In this document: piece by piece, positions 54,681 to 63,764 of the stretch | Numbering within the stretch: position 1 is the stretch's first letter | How the letters are laid out: each line of letters starts with the position of its first letter | NCBI RefSeq assembly: GCF_900100075.1 | Contig: NZ_FNEG01000001.1 | Coordinates: 124,001-188,000, forward strand | Direction of reading: 5' to 3' | DNA length: 64,000 nucleotides | Origin: Chryseobacterium jejuense | GTDB taxonomy: Bacteria; Bacteroidota; Bacteroidia; Flavobacteriales; Weeksellaceae | The notes under the pieces: model-generated | Told to the model about the DNA's origin: nothing | What the model saw: the letters and a program-made list of their open reading frames with translations, nothing else | Databases searched by the model: none | Made by a program: the position numbers and the translations under genes

Positions 54681-56540
54681 ATGACTAAAAATATCTCGAA
54701 TTCCGAAAAGATTTCGGAGAATCATATTCCTGGAATCAACCGTGTGGTGAAGTTGGATATAGTGATTGAAGGTAAAATGCTTAAGCATTTCAAACATTTC
54801 CGTTTACAGCAAAGTGTAAAGAAACACCATAATTTTGAACTGACATTGGCTCATGATACCCTGGACGGGGTACAAAATCACGATCTGGAAGAAGCTCAGC
54901 AATTTTTAGGAAAACGTTTAACCATAGTTTTTAAATATAAAGATGTAGAAGGAAGTCCCGAAAGAACTTTCGTAGGGGTTATTACAAAAGTAGGATTCAG
55001 CCAGGAAAATCATAGTCTTGGAAATATTGTTCTGAAAGGATACAGCCCTACCATTCTTCTGGATGCAGCTCCTCATACCCAAAGTTTTGGTGGTGACCAA
55101 CCTGTTAATATGGGAATTATTGCCACAGATGTAATAAAACAAGGCATCGAAAGCAGTAAATTTGATGTAAAGGTGAATGCTAAGGCCTCTGCTCAGATTC
55201 TTTACAGTTCTCAATACAACGAAACGCACTACAATTATCTTTGCAGAATGGCAGAAGCCTATGGTGAGCAATTCTATTATGACGGAGAAATACTCCATTT
55301 TGGCAACATGCCACCACAAAATAAAGCGCTGGAACTGATCTATGGAAGTAATGTTTCAGATATTAATGTAGAAATGAAAGCTGTTCATATCAAACCTCGT
55401 TTTTACGGATATAACAGCAGTTCCAATGCTAAACTCACTTCCGGAGAAACCCCTATTAAACATGTAGGAAATCTGGCAAATACAGCTTACCAAAATAATA
55501 ATAAAATCTTTAAAACCCCATCATTACAGGTTGCACCAATAAAGGCAGCCACTGATATGGATGTGGTCATTTCCCAAACCAGTACGGCAGGAAGCAGAGC
55601 TGTAGATGTTTTTACCGTTTCAGGAGGTACCACGATTCCTTTTTTATATCCAGGATGCGTTGCTGATATTAATATGCGGAAAACTGATAGTAATCAAACC
55701 TCTTATTTTACCAAATTGATGGTTACAGAAGTTACTCATGAAGTAGATACATTGGGACGTTATGAAGGAAGATTTGAGGCCATAGCATCAGATACAGGAT
55801 ACATTCCAACCCCTGATTTTACGGTGCCTATTGCAGAACCTCAGATTGCAACAGTAATCTCCAATACAGATCCGCTTGGGCAGGGAAGAGTTACCGTAAG
55901 ATTCGACTGGCAGCTGCATGATACTACTAATTTCATCCGTATGATGGCACCGGATGCCGGTGGTACCGATCAAATCACTCAGAATAGAGGATATGTAGCC
56001 ATTCCAGAAGTAGGAGATCAGGTGATGGTAGGTTTTGTTCATAATCATCCGGACCGTCCTTTTGTGATGGGTGGAATGTTTCATGGCGGAACTGCTTTAG
56101 GCGGCGGTATAGACAATCACTTAAAATCAATCCAAACCAGAAGCGGAATCAGGGTTTTAATGAACGATGCCGAAGGAAGTGTTACCATCATTGATCCGAG
56201 TGGTAATAATTATTTTATGGACGGAAAAGGAAATATTACGGTAACCTCTCCTAAAAATATGACCTTCAATGTGGGTGAAAATCTTGATATTAACGTAGGA
56301 AATAATATGAGGACAAGTGTTGGCAATGATAACGCAGTGAACATTACCAATAATCATAAATTCATGTCCAAAAATTATAAACAGACCGTAAACGAAAATA
56401 AGACGGTTAATATAACAGGTGATCTGAAAGAAACTACATCTACAACTACTCATAAAGCCAAAAACGGAGATATTCTGCTGCAAAGTTCAGGAATAGCTAA
56501 AATGCTGGGAAAAATAGATGCCAAGGTAAACAAAGGATAA
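54681..56540 (+). CDS. vgrG: T6SS spike protein VgrG (TssI)
   Basis: A 619-residue VgrG. The gp27-like region spans about 30-380, the gp5 OB fold about 385-470 (VTVRFDWQ and the region GYVAIPEVGDQVMVGFVHNHPDRPFVMGGMFHGG), and the C-terminal beta-helix of short repeats (NITVTSPKNMTFNVGENLDINVGNN) forms the needle. There is no fused effector at the C-terminus, so cargo attaches by PAAR or adaptor. The genes behind it are the likely cargo and immunity operon. Confidence 0.94.
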   Translation: MTKNISNSEKISENHIPGINRVVKLDIVIEGKMLKHFKHFRLQQSVKKHHNFELTLAHDTLDGVQNHDLEEAQQFLGKRLTIVFKYKDVEGSPERTFVGVITKVGFSQENHSLGNIVLKGYSPTILLDAAPHTQSFGGDQPVNMGIIATDVIKQGIESSKFDVKVNAKASAQILYSSQYNETHYNYLCRMAEAYGEQFYYDGEILHFGNMPPQNKALELIYGSNVSDINVEMKAVHIKPRFYGYNSSSNAKLTSGETPIKHVGNLANTAYQNNNKIFKTPSLQVAPIKAATDMDVVISQTSTAGSRAVDVFTVSGGTTIPFLYPGCVADINMRKTDSNQTSYFTKLMVTEVTHEVDTLGRYEGRFEAIASDTGYIPTPDFTVPIAEPQIATVISNTDPLGQGRVTVRFDWQLHDTTNFIRMMAPDAGGTDQITQNRGYVAIPEVGDQVMVGFVHNHPDRPFVMGGMFHGGTALGGGIDNHLKSIQTRSGIRVLMNDAEGSVTIIDPSGNNYFMDGKGNITVTSPKNMTFNVGENLDINVGNNMRTSVGNDNAVNITNNHKFMSKNYKQTVNENKTVNITGDLKETTSTTTHKAKNGDILLQSSGIAKMLGKIDAKVNKG

Positions 56541-56595
56541 CAATACATACAATTGATGGTATATCGTTTATTTACTGATGACCACCCTATTTACT

Positions 56596-57678
56596 ATGAA
56601 TAAAATAATAAAGTATTTACTAAGCTTTTTGTTCTTTACCCAGATCTCGTGTCAGGAAAAAAAAGACCATAAAATAACTACACCAATGACGAAATACGAA
56701 TGGAGTGAAGGAACTTCCGCAGCCTTGGGGTATCCAATGGAAGTCTATAAAGGAGGCATAGACTATGAAGGAGGCGGATGGCTAAGCCTGGATAATGGAA
56801 TGACTCCAGGCACTTATTCCTGGGGTACTCTCAGTAATGGAATGTCAAATAATTTTAAAGGTCTTCCTATCCGTTTGGATTTCATCTGGATGTCTTATAT
56901 GGAGAATCAGTTTTATCTTATTGATAAAGCGGTTGATACGGATAAGATCAGGGAATATTTAAAAAAAGGATTTGATGTTAAGGTCACCAATGGAAGTGGT
57001 GATATTGAACATATGACATACGATAAATTTGGTATCGGACTAGCTCCTGGAGGAGTGGTGGTAGTTTGGGTAGCAGGAATAGGGTATCAAAAAGAAATAG
57101 GAAGATACCAGGCCGAGAAAGTAAAGATCCCTGAATCTGAAATAGCAAAGTTAGACAGTCATGAGAACCGCTTCTGGAGAAAGGATTATCTGGATATGGT
57201 TCATAGCCGGGAACAAATTATTCCTGCAAAAGTAAGAGAGGAAAACAAAGGAAAACCCATTCCGTTCGGACTTTGGGATACCTATAGAACGCGATACAGC
57301 TGGAAACTGGCTTTTGAGCTTCCGGAAAAAGCAAAATTATATCCTCTGGCGAATGTAAAACTCACTACCATTAATGGAGAAAGAGAACAGTTTGAAACGA
57401 CTAAACCTCCATTATCTCAAAACGAAATGAGAGCAATACCCACAAAAATTGTATTTGATTTCGTGGGAGCGGATGGAAAAGAATATGGTGGTGAATGCTC
57501 TTTAAACGAAAAATCAAGCTTTGAAGCATTTAAAACTGTATTTGGCGATACTCCAAATTCAACCAAGGCAGATATTATTGTAAAAGTAAACGAAGCCAAT
57601 AGCTATTTAACCATAAAACTGAAAGGTGAAAATGGTAAAGAAGCTTTCATAAAGGCTGATAGCATAGAAGTTTTTTAA
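56596..57678 (+). CDS. DUF2931 family lipoprotein, candidate immunity protein
   Basis: A 360-residue lipoprotein. The ATG at 56596 gives a lipoprotein signal with lipobox TQISCQEKK; the in-frame ATG at 56578 adds six residues. The sequence contains GLPIRLDFIWMSYMENQFYLIDKAVD and FGIGLAPGGVVVVWVAGIGYQKEIGRYQ, the signature of DUF2931. It lies between vgrG and the phospholipase-like gene, 11 bases before the latter. Lipoprotein immunity proteins (Tli) protect against T6SS phospholipases of the Tle group, so this is the likely antidote; unproven. Confidence 0.8.
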   Translation: MNKIIKYLLSFLFFTQISCQEKKDHKITTPMTKYEWSEGTSAALGYPMEVYKGGIDYEGGGWLSLDNGMTPGTYSWGTLSNGMSNNFKGLPIRLDFIWMSYMENQFYLIDKAVDTDKIREYLKKGFDVKVTNGSGDIEHMTYDKFGIGLAPGGVVVVWVAGIGYQKEIGRYQAEKVKIPESEIAKLDSHENRFWRKDYLDMVHSREQIIPAKVREENKGKPIPFGLWDTYRTRYSWKLAFELPEKAKLYPLANVKLTTINGEREQFETTKPPLSQNEMRAIPTKIVFDFVGADGKEYGGECSLNEKSSFEAFKTVFGDTPNSTKADIIVKVNEANSYLTIKLKGENGKEAFIKADSIEVF

Positions 57679-57689
57679 ACACAAAAATT

Positions 57690-59501
57690 ATGGGAAAGAC
57701 TTTTGTATACAACACAGGGAATGCAAAACCTCCTATTGATGAAATTCATCTTGAAATAGGAGTCTTTTTCGATGGTACTTTAAATAGCCTGAATAATACG
57801 CAACTACGGGAGAAATACAGAGATGGTAAAAATAAAATCTTACGAACAGATTCTGAAGATAAAATGCTGGAAAAGGAAGAGGCTATAAAGGAAACGAGAA
57901 AAAAACAGGAAGAAGAATTTGAAAATTTAAAAGATGATGACAATTCCGAATATGCCCAGTTTCTCAGAGGCAGCCATAGAGGATGGCTGGATAGTCAGGG
58001 AGTAGATAACAGTTATAGTAACGACAGTACTAATGTTGCCAGAATGTATAAAAGCTGTGAACAATATAAATACGGCGTATATGTAGAAGGAATAGGTACC
58101 ATGGATAATGACAGAGATGTAGATGATGGGTTTCAGTATGGTTCCGGAAAAACAGGAGTAAGAGGAAAAGTAAGAAGAGGTTGTGAAATGGTTGCCACCA
58201 GAATTAATAGTCTTCTTCCGGGTGGGAGTTCGAAGAAAAAAATGGTCAGGATTACCATAGATACATTCGGTTTCAGCCGTGGTGCAGCTGCTGCAAGAAA
58301 CTTTGCGTATGAGATCAATGGCAATAAAAGAGAACAGGATATTGAGATCAAAAAATCAAGGAAAGTAGTAGGATATAAAGAAAGCGGATCCTATGGAAAT
58401 GATGCCCTTGTCGCTGAATATGAAGATATCTGGATGGATAAAGATAAAACAGAAGTAGATCCGAAATATCTTGTGGATGGAAAACTTCCAAAATTCGGTT
58501 TTCTGGGATATTATCTTTTAAGTAAAAAAATATTATCCGTTCAGCAACTTGAAGATCTGGAGCTGGAAGTCCGTTTCATAGGAGTGTACGAGACCGTTTC
58601 CTCTTATGAAGAGTTTGGAGATATGGGAACCATGGAAAGAGTAGGATATAGAGGAATATTGCATGCTTCATTAGGCTCAGCCCGTAACTTTGCTGATGAC
58701 GTAGAGCAATTGCAGCTAAGAAATCCGGGCCCATTCCGTAAAGCAGTTCATTTCACAGCAGAAAATGAGCATCGCGAGAACTTCTCACTAACCACATTTA
58801 CCTCAAAAGGAGTAAAAGAGCCTAAAGATAATAAACATATTATTGAAAAAGAATTTCCGGGTGTTCACTGTGATATTGGCGGAGCTTACGAAAACGGAAC
58901 TGAAGAGGTGGATGAAATTGAAACCTCCAACCACAAATCATTCGGGGCATTACAGGAACGTAGACAACAATTGATTGATGAACATTGGTTCACACCCTCT
59001 CAGATTACGATGCATAATACAGCCCTTAATATTCTGTCATTTGGAAGCGCATACCGAAAAATCAGAGGAGTCAGGTTTTTACGAAAAGAATACAGCTATA
59101 TCCCGCTTCAGTTTATGGAAAAGCTTGGAGAAGGAATTTATGACCATCAATTAATGACAAAAATAGTAAATGATTATCCTATAGATCACGATAAAAACTT
59201 AGTAGAAGCGGAGAAGATTCTCAATAAATATGTGTTTGGGAGCGGAGAACCATGGTCATTTATCAGTGATGCTGAACTTAAAAAGGAAAATGAAAGACTT
59301 GCTGCTAATGATCCTGTTGAAAGTCCTACAGTTACTATTGAAAATGAACATCCCGTGATGAATATTCCTGAAGTACGTCTTCATGTGAATCCATCACAGA
59401 ACTTACTACGAACGATAAGAAACAAATACCTCCATTGGTCTGCTAACAGAGACTGGATGGGAATGGATCCCAATAGTGATTATCAAAGAAGAATATATTA
59501 A
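57690..59501 (+). CDS. DUF2235 phospholipase-like T6SS effector (Tle1-type)
   Basis: A 603-residue alpha/beta-hydrolase. Opening EIHLEIGVFFDGTLN is the DUF2235 start; the nucleophile elbow is GFSRGAA with S196; the His is H393 in FPGVHCDIGG. Where relatives normally have Asp (GVWDTV/GVYDTV), this protein has Glu: GVYETVSS, E301. The charged coil at about 50-90 is unusual. DUF2235 proteins in T6SS loci are antibacterial phospholipases (Tle1). Two bases separate it from the next gene, so the two are translationally coupled. Confidence 0.85.
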   Translation: MGKTFVYNTGNAKPPIDEIHLEIGVFFDGTLNSLNNTQLREKYRDGKNKILRTDSEDKMLEKEEAIKETRKKQEEEFENLKDDDNSEYAQFLRGSHRGWLDSQGVDNSYSNDSTNVARMYKSCEQYKYGVYVEGIGTMDNDRDVDDGFQYGSGKTGVRGKVRRGCEMVATRINSLLPGGSSKKKMVRITIDTFGFSRGAAAARNFAYEINGNKREQDIEIKKSRKVVGYKESGSYGNDALVAEYEDIWMDKDKTEVDPKYLVDGKLPKFGFLGYYLLSKKILSVQQLEDLELEVRFIGVYETVSSYEEFGDMGTMERVGYRGILHASLGSARNFADDVEQLQLRNPGPFRKAVHFTAENEHRENFSLTTFTSKGVKEPKDNKHIIEKEFPGVHCDIGGAYENGTEEVDEIETSNHKSFGALQERRQQLIDEHWFTPSQITMHNTALNILSFGSAYRKIRGVRFLRKEYSYIPLQFMEKLGEGIYDHQLMTKIVNDYPIDHDKNLVEAEKILNKYVFGSGEPWSFISDAELKKENERLAANDPVESPTVTIENEHPVMNIPEVRLHVNPSQNLLRTIRNKYLHWSANRDWMGMDPNSDYQRRIY

Positions 59502-59503
59502 CA

Positions 59504-60205
59504 ATGTCAGGAATATTACAGAATCTTCACCAGAAAACATATCGGTTGGAGACCATTATTACGGAACAGAAAAATCCGGTGTATTCTACTCAGAAAAAAT
59601 ATGGCAGAGAGGTTGAGGTTTATTATTATGGAAAAGTAAGAGAAGAGCATGAATTTCATATTCTGGTTACCCATTTCGATTTTTCTGAAGAAGAAGGAAC
59701 AATGGATAAATTTTTAAAAAAGATCAGCTATTTGTTTGATGAAATAGAGTGCAGGGTAGATGACGAAGGAAATATTACAGCAATAGATAATTTACTTTTC
59801 TTACGATTAAGATGGACGGAAATTCAGGCAGATTTGTCTGAAACACATAAAGGAGAAGCAGTAGACCAATATTTCAGCCAAATCAGTGATTTGCTGGAAG
59901 ATGAAAAAAAACTGATCGACTTTCTGGGAAGCTATCAGATGTTTGGATTACTGTTCAACGGTTTATTACAGGCATTTGAAACCAAAAAGAAAAGAGAATC
60001 TCCGGAAGGATTTACAGAGATCATGACTCCTGTGAAAGAAGGCAATACAATGAGTTTAAAAATCTCTGCTGAAAATCTTGAACAAACAGATACCAATGAC
60101 TTCAGGGGACTGTTTGTAAGCAGGGAAGACCAGCTTGAAGAAGGATTTATAGAAGTCAGAAAAAACAATTTCCATTTAAAACATTCATTATTATGGATAG
60201 GGTAA
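59504..60205 (+). CDS. Unknown protein, candidate T6SS effector adaptor
   Basis: A 233-residue soluble protein with no signal peptide and no family I can name. It has an N-terminal beta-rich part with REVEVYYYGKVREEHEFHILVTHFDFSEEEGTMDKFLKKISYLFDEIECRVDDEGNI and a helical middle. The start codon is two bases after the phospholipase-like gene and its end overlaps the PAAR-like gene by 13 bases. That tight placement between effector and PAAR-like tip is where adaptors/chaperones are usually encoded, so I suggest such a role from context only. Confidence 0.65.
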   Translation: MSGILQNLHQKTYRLETIITEQKNPVYSTQKKYGREVEVYYYGKVREEHEFHILVTHFDFSEEEGTMDKFLKKISYLFDEIECRVDDEGNITAIDNLLFLRLRWTEIQADLSETHKGEAVDQYFSQISDLLEDEKKLIDFLGSYQMFGLLFNGLLQAFETKKKRESPEGFTEIMTPVKEGNTMSLKISAENLEQTDTNDFRGLFVSREDQLEEGFIEVRKNNFHLKHSLLWIG

Positions 60206-61545
60206 ATAACGACGGAGATAATACCACTCCGGAAACTGTACCGGACAATGAGCAACAGAGGGCAGATAACAGAAGGAAGATGGAGGATAAACGAGCGGAG
60301 GATGCTGAAAAAGAAAAAGCAGAAGCCGGCCTGAAAGTTGTCATAGATACAGCCACTTTGGAATGTACACTATGTACAAACCCAAAGGGAATAATGGTGG
60401 TAAATTATAACACCCCCACCATACAGGAAAAGAAAACAGCAACTGTAAAAGAAAAAGGTCCTAAAAGCCTCGTCTTTACAGGAAACTGTCTCAAAAGTCC
60501 TAATGCTGCACTGCCTTGTGCTTCCGTTATGAAAGTTGGAGAATGGAAAAAAGTAGGTACTTATCTGTCCCAGGAACAACTTGTATTGCTGCAACAAAGT
60601 ACAATTCCCTGTAACTACGGACAGATTGATATTAAAATTACAGATAGCGGACAAATTCATCAGCCCGACAGTATTGAAGCCAAAGGAGCACCTGTCCCGG
60701 ATCCGAAAGATGATAACAAATGTTTTTGTGAGAAAGAGTTTACAGAAGATGATATTAAATCTTTTTATAATTCAAAGAAATTATTTACAGCTAAAAACTG
60801 TCCTTTACCTGAGAATATGAAAAGTTATAAAGAATTTACAACAGCTCTGAATAAAGCAATGAAAGATAATAATATAAATAGTTGTTTGCGCAAAGCTCAT
60901 TTTCTGGCACAAATTGAAGCTGAAACAAGACTTGATACTACTTTAGAATATGATGATGGATGGGATTATGATCAATCTACTCACATTGAAAACTATAATA
61001 AATATCTATTATTCAAAAAAGATAAAATAAAATATAAAGAAAATGGTACCGCTCAAATACAGAGAGGTTATAACAGATATCTTGAATGCTTAAAACGTGA
61101 GAATAATGTAAAAGGAGATGGTCCAAAGTATAAAGGAAGAGGATTAATTCAACTCACATGGAAAGATACTTATAAAGCCTATTTTTTGAAGATAAATAAA
61201 CCTGCAACAGAGGACCCGGATATTGTCGCTAATGACCTGGCGCATGTGTGTAACTCGGCAGGATGGTACTGGAGAGAACAGTCAGCATGGGGTGATTTGA
61301 ATAAATTTGCAGATAATGATGATTTTATTTCAGCAGCAGTTGGTGTAAATGGTGGATTAACAGGATTTAAACATAGAAAGGAAAACCTAAAAAGAATTCT
61401 GAAAAATATGAAAGTAAAAGAGAATTGTAAAAATCAGAAAATAAAAGATCTTGGGGTTTATAAATATGAGACGAGTGCAATCAAAAATTCAAATTGGGGT
61501 AAAAAAGATAAAATTAAAAAATCAATACAACAATATGATGACTAA
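60193..61545 (+). CDS. PAAR-like DUF4280 - GH19 fusion, T6SS effector
   Basis: A 450-residue fusion. Residues about 10-45 are a charged coil. DUF4280 (about 48-160) has LECTLCTNPKG, CASVMKVGEW and CNYGQIDI; this PAAR-like domain caps the spike. A Cys-containing linker follows. The C-terminal domain (about 220-420) is GH19/lysozyme-like, with KAHFLAQIEAETRLDT, where E244 sits at the catalytic acid, and GDGPKYKGRGLIQLTW plus AAVGVNGGLTGFKHR. It should cleave peptidoglycan of a rival cell. ATG at 60193, overlapping the previous gene. The 3' end overlaps the next. Confidence 0.9.
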   Translation: MDRVNNDGDNTTPETVPDNEQQRADNRRKMEDKRAEDAEKEKAEAGLKVVIDTATLECTLCTNPKGIMVVNYNTPTIQEKKTATVKEKGPKSLVFTGNCLKSPNAALPCASVMKVGEWKKVGTYLSQEQLVLLQQSTIPCNYGQIDIKITDSGQIHQPDSIEAKGAPVPDPKDDNKCFCEKEFTEDDIKSFYNSKKLFTAKNCPLPENMKSYKEFTTALNKAMKDNNINSCLRKAHFLAQIEAETRLDTTLEYDDGWDYDQSTHIENYNKYLLFKKDKIKYKENGTAQIQRGYNRYLECLKRENNVKGDGPKYKGRGLIQLTWKDTYKAYFLKINKPATEDPDIVANDLAHVCNSAGWYWREQSAWGDLNKFADNDDFISAAVGVNGGLTGFKHRKENLKRILKNMKVKENCKNQKIKDLGVYKYETSAIKNSNWGKKDKIKKSIQQYDD

Positions 61546-62017
61546 CAAAATAAATATAATCTGTGTAACATTTTTTTCTGCTTTTTTTTACGGTCAAGAG
61601 GTTATTGATGATTTTAATAATGATAAAATTAATGATACTCTTACTTATAAATGTTATAAGGCTGGAGAACTTAAAGAGATTAATGAGCCCACTTGTAAAG
61701 CTGTTTTGGTATTAGGTAAATCAAAAAAGGATTATAATTTTAATATAAGCTATGTATCTTCTCCGGTTATCAGTAATTGTGGAGCCGGATGTATTTCAGT
61801 TTTTGATGCTGCTCCTGATACAGAATATACTCAGGAATATACATACTTTCCAAAATATGACAATTGGATACTCACAAAAAACCAGACCCTTTATAAAGAT
61901 GAAAATGGGAAAATAGAAAATAATGTGTCTAAAAAATATTTATTGTCTATTGATAATAAAAAATATCCAATGAAAAAAAATCATAGGGCTTTAAAAAGAA
62001 AGACGTCAAAAAAATAA
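61538..62017 (+). CDS. Exported protein, candidate immunity to GH19 effector
   Basis: A 159-residue protein with signal peptide IICVTFFSAFFYGQE. The mature part starts with an acidic DDFNNDKINDTLTYKC and has four cysteines (YKCY, PTCK, NCGAGC), then a basic tail. The start (61538, or 61535) overlaps the end of the effector gene by a few bases, the usual layout for effector-immunity pairs, and the periplasmic location fits an antidote to a peptidoglycan hydrolase. AT-richer than the upstream genes. I cannot name a family. Confidence 0.65.
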   Translation: MTNKINIICVTFFSAFFYGQEVIDDFNNDKINDTLTYKCYKAGELKEINEPTCKAVLVLGKSKKDYNFNISYVSSPVISNCGAGCISVFDAAPDTEYTQEYTYFPKYDNWILTKNQTLYKDENGKIENNVSKKYLLSIDNKKYPMKKNHRALKRKTSKK

Positions 62018-62075
62018 TAGTAGGATAGATTCGGGAAGAAATAGAATTATAAACGCTGTTTTTCACTGTATCATA

Positions 62076-62453
62076 ATGAATTTTACAATAAAAATAATAC
62101 CCTTTTCTATGCTGATCAGCATGGTTACTAATGCTCAGGAAATAAAGATTTGGGACAAGACCTTAAAGACCAATATCATTGCTCATCAGAAAGTAACTGA
62201 TGACAGCACTTTTTTATCAATAGACAGGAAAGAAAATAAATGGCTGGGTAAAAACCTAAATATAAAAACAGTCAATTACTGGAGTCATGCTCCAGTAGAA
62301 GTTACTTCAGATTGTTGCAGAAAAAATACTATGATTATCAAACGAACCTTCCTTGGAAATAATATTGTTGGTGATAAACTTTATTTCAAGAAAAATAAAG
62401 GGAAATATTACTTCAATGCTCTTAAGGAATTTGAACAAAAAGCTGAACAATAA
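62076..62453 (+). CDS. Small exported protein, unknown
   Basis: A 125-residue protein with a signal peptide ending in TNAQE. Basic, with the pair CC in TSDCCRKN and no recognised domain. It follows the candidate immunity gene by 58 bases in the same direction and is AT-rich like it. It may be another immunity protein or an accessory; unproven. Confidence 0.55.
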   Translation: MNFTIKIIPFSMLISMVTNAQEIKIWDKTLKTNIIAHQKVTDDSTFLSIDRKENKWLGKNLNIKTVNYWSHAPVEVTSDCCRKNTMIIKRTFLGNNIVGDKLYFKKNKGKYYFNALKEFEQKAEQ

Positions 62454-62479
62454 AAGTGTATGGGAATAAAGCTGAAATC

Positions 62480-63051
62480 ATGAAAAAAGTTATCGTATTA
62501 TGCTTATTGATGCTGCCTTTTATAATCTTTTCTCAATCTGAAAAGAAGCTTCCGGTTATTCCTATATCCAAATGGTATAAGCTTGGTTTCAAAACCTATG
62601 ATAAAGAATTTAAAATGTACCAGAACCCTTTTATTTTAAATGGTCATAAAAAATATACAATAGAAGGATATGGAAGTATGAATTATTCTGATGGAAAATT
62701 GCTCGGAATTTCTCCCAATAACAGATATATTGTGCTGGATCATATTTCAAAAGGATATGTAGAGGATGGAGTAAATAAACAATTGTATGAAAACTATTTG
62801 TGTGTCATTGTAGATGTTCATAAAAAGGAAGTTGTTATGAATATGCAAAGCGATTGTAGCGGAGAATGGAATAAAAACAATCAATGGATGAGCAGTGGCA
62901 AAGCTGTGTTTCCGTAAAGAATATAGGTGTTTTTAATTCATTTAAATTTGAATTTGTAACCAGTGAAGAGATCTGTTATGATTTCAAACAAAATAAGTAC
63001 TTTTACCTTGCTCTGATTGAAAGATTGGAGAGGTTAATGGCTAACTGCTAA
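62480..63051 (+). pseudogene. Exported protein gene interrupted by a frameshift
   Basis: The frame from the ATG at 62480 gives a signal peptide (FIIFSQSEK) and ends at 62917 after GKAVFP. From about 62907 the next frame stays open to 63051 and reads VKNIGVFNSFKFEFVTSEEICYDF and onward, which looks like the true C-terminus. A one-base loss in TTTCC near 62910-62913 would explain the join. It may be real decay or a sequencing error. The signal peptide suggests a periplasmic protein; no family is recognised. Confidence 0.65.
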
Positions 63052-63078
63052 AAACGAGATTAAACGATTTACCAGATC

Positions 63079-63702
63079 ATGAAAAGCTATATTGATATTG
63101 AAACAATACCCAATTGTAAAATTGAAGAGGATAAATTTGAATGGGGCGAACCCTACGATATACATACCCCAATTTTTATTTTTAAAAAATTTTCAACCTC
63201 AAAATTAGAAAATTCAATCATTCTGTTTGGAGAAAATAATTTTAAACAGCAATTATTATCCCTGTATAATGTCATTATTAATCATGAAGAGTCTGAAAAA
63301 CTTGAAAACTACACAGGAGATGAATTTGATAGAAAAGCAATACTAGAGCTCATTAATTCTTTTATCAAAAAAAATGAAAGTTTAATCGCCCCATGGGAAA
63401 AATATCATATTGGATTGGCAGAATATGATTATGTAAGCTATAGTGAAAGGCAGACGCAGGAAAGTTTATGCTATGTTAAAATACAATAAGTAATTCCCAT
63501 TGGAACAAAATCTAGAGAAGAAGGTTTGGAGATTGTAAAATCTACCGTACTGAAACTGAATAATCTCAATGAAAAGTGTGATTATTCTTTAATAGAAACT
63601 AATGAAAGGGAACAGATTGCTGAAATAATAATTTTAGCAGGATATGAAATGGGATATAATGCTTCTGATGAAGATGGTACAGAAGAATGGAGAGAGTGGT
63701 AA
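63079..63702 (+). pseudogene. Hypothetical gene interrupted by in-frame TAA
   Basis: The ATG at 63079 opens a frame that stops at TAA 63487-63489 (codon 137). The same frame continues without further stop to TAA at 63700-63702, adding about 70 residues of good coding appearance (VIPIGTKSREEGLEIV onwards, ending DEDGTEEWREW). So this is probably one 207-residue gene with a nonsense change. No signal peptide is seen; the acidic composition resembles cytoplasmic immunity or antitoxin-like proteins, which is only an impression. Confidence 0.6.
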
Positions 63703-63726
63703 ACATGAATTGAAACAGTATTAATA

Positions 63727-63764
63727 AAAAAATAGAGTATGATTTACATGCTCTATTTTTTTTA
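63727..63764 (+). terminator. Terminator at the end of the effector island
   Basis: AATAGAGTATG (63731-63741) pairs with CATGCTCTATT (63747-63757) with one G-U/mismatch position, A-rich before and T-rich after. Confidence 0.75.

Noticed and set aside
54918..56483. Long open frames antisense to vgrG
   Set aside because: Shadow frames of a well-supported coding sequence, with no coding pattern of their own.
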